From NCBI GenBank assembly GCA_903832075.1, contig CAILAF010000539.1:1-5828 (forward strand): 5,828 nucleotides of DNA, in the 5' to 3' direction. Every line of letters begins with the position of its first letter. The stretch's first letter is position 1. The position numbers were made by a program, and so were the translations under genes. Positions 5,680 through 5,828 of this stretch are shown one piece after another. The DNA comes from an uncultured Chitinophagaceae bacterium. GTDB taxonomy: Bacteria; Bacteroidota; Bacteroidia; Chitinophagales; Chitinophagaceae. The notes under the pieces are model-generated. The model ran no database searches, was not told the origin of the DNA, and was given only the letters and a program-made list of their open reading frames with translations.

Positions 5680-5704
5680 GGTTAAAGTCCCCCAGTCTCC
5701 GCAA
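5680..5704 (+). other. Probable attachment junction: 3' end of a tRNA gene (likely tRNA-Ser)
   Basis: The bases fit a tRNA 3' end in exact geometry: 7-nt T loop TTAAAGT (5682-5688), T-stem 3' strand CCCCC (5689-5693), acceptor strand AGTCTCC (5694-5700), discriminator G (5701), then CAA. The five bases before the loop (ATAGG) cannot pair with CCCCC and no tRNA body precedes them, so only the 3' part is present. Loop position 56, normally C, is A (5684). Discriminator G with a GGAGACT-type acceptor stem points to tRNA-Ser. With the integrase nearby, this is best read as the displaced 3' end left by integration into the tRNA gene. Confidence 0.6.
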
Positions 5705-5715
5705 CCTTCCTTAAG

Positions 5716-5745
5716 AAACGTTACCAAAAATGGTAGCGTTTTTTT
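5716..5745 (+). terminator. Intrinsic terminator downstream of the tRNA 3' end
   Basis: AAACGTTACCA (5716-5726) pairs with TGGTAGCGTTT (5731-5741) through 11 bp, including one G-T pair, around an AAAA loop, and a T run (5739-5745) follows. It lies 15 nt past the discriminator base, as expected for the native terminator of the tRNA gene, and supports the sequence to the right being chromosomal. Confidence 0.8.
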
Positions 5746-5780
5746 GTTATTGATTAATGCGATAGTTGAATAAACATAAA

Positions 5781-5802
5781 GCCTCGTTCTTTCGAACAAG
5801 GC
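5781..5802 (-). terminator. GC-rich hairpin, possible terminator of a minus-strand gene beyond the window
   Basis: GCCTCGTTC (5781-5789) pairs with GAACAAGGC (5794-5802), with one C-A mismatch and a TTTC loop. On the minus strand it is followed by TTTATGTTTATT, a weak T-rich tail, so it could end a gene reading in from the right; on the plus strand no T run follows. The remaining bases to 5828 show nothing else. Confidence 0.4.
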
Positions 5803-5828
5803 CTTACAAAAAAACTAACATTATGAGA

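Noticed and set aside
5620..5704. A complete tRNA-Ser gene ending at the junction
   Set aside because: Upstream sequence has no matching GGAGACT acceptor strand, anticodon arm or T-stem 5' strand; only the 3' end fits.

Overview
The window looks like the integrase end of a prophage or phage-derived integrative element in a Bacteroidota genome, perhaps Chitinophagales or Sphingobacteriales. This rests on low GC, a Bacteroidota-type tyrosine recombinase with an N-terminal arm-binding domain, a DUF4373-type (Lin1244/Lin1753-like) replication protein, mostly Shine-Dalgarno-free starts, and TTTG/TAnnTTTG-like promoter elements. The order is an inference from protein flavour and was not tested by a search.

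Every supported gene lies on the minus strand, so transcription runs from right to left. At the right edge (about 5680-5745) is the 3' portion of a tRNA gene, with T loop, T-stem 3' strand, 7-nt acceptor strand and discriminator G, probably tRNA-Ser. A plus-strand intrinsic terminator follows it. This looks like an attachment junction, with chromosome to the right and element to the left. About 160 bp inside the junction is the integrase gene (4157-5521). Its promoter region holds a tandem 12-bp repeat and an inverted copy of it. Downstream come a small protein resembling the DNA-binding domain IV of DnaA (3764-4126), an unrecognised 255-residue protein (2970-3737), and a tightly overlapping cassette: a HTH_17/excisionase-like protein (2617-2901), a winged-helix protein (2267-2620) and the DUF4373 replication protein (1153-2274). 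The last two have textbook AGGAGG Shine-Dalgarno sites, which is unusual for this phylum. Two small unrecognised proteins follow (848-1141 and 424-777).

The left edge holds the first ~96 codons of a phage tail tape measure protein. It is cut off at about position 118-120 by what looks like the end of an IS21-type insertion sequence, with repeated GGGGG-containing terminal motifs.

In the likely plan, the integrase and an excisionase-like factor control integration, the DnaA-IV-like and HTH proteins regulate the operon, and the DUF4373 protein organises replication. The tail gene is broken, so the element is probably defective for virion production. I see no clearly new defence or other unknown system. 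The most unusual points are the stand-alone DnaA domain IV-like protein beside the integrase, the repeat-laden integrase promoter, and a tape measure gene close to the replication genes with no terminase, portal or capsid genes in between.
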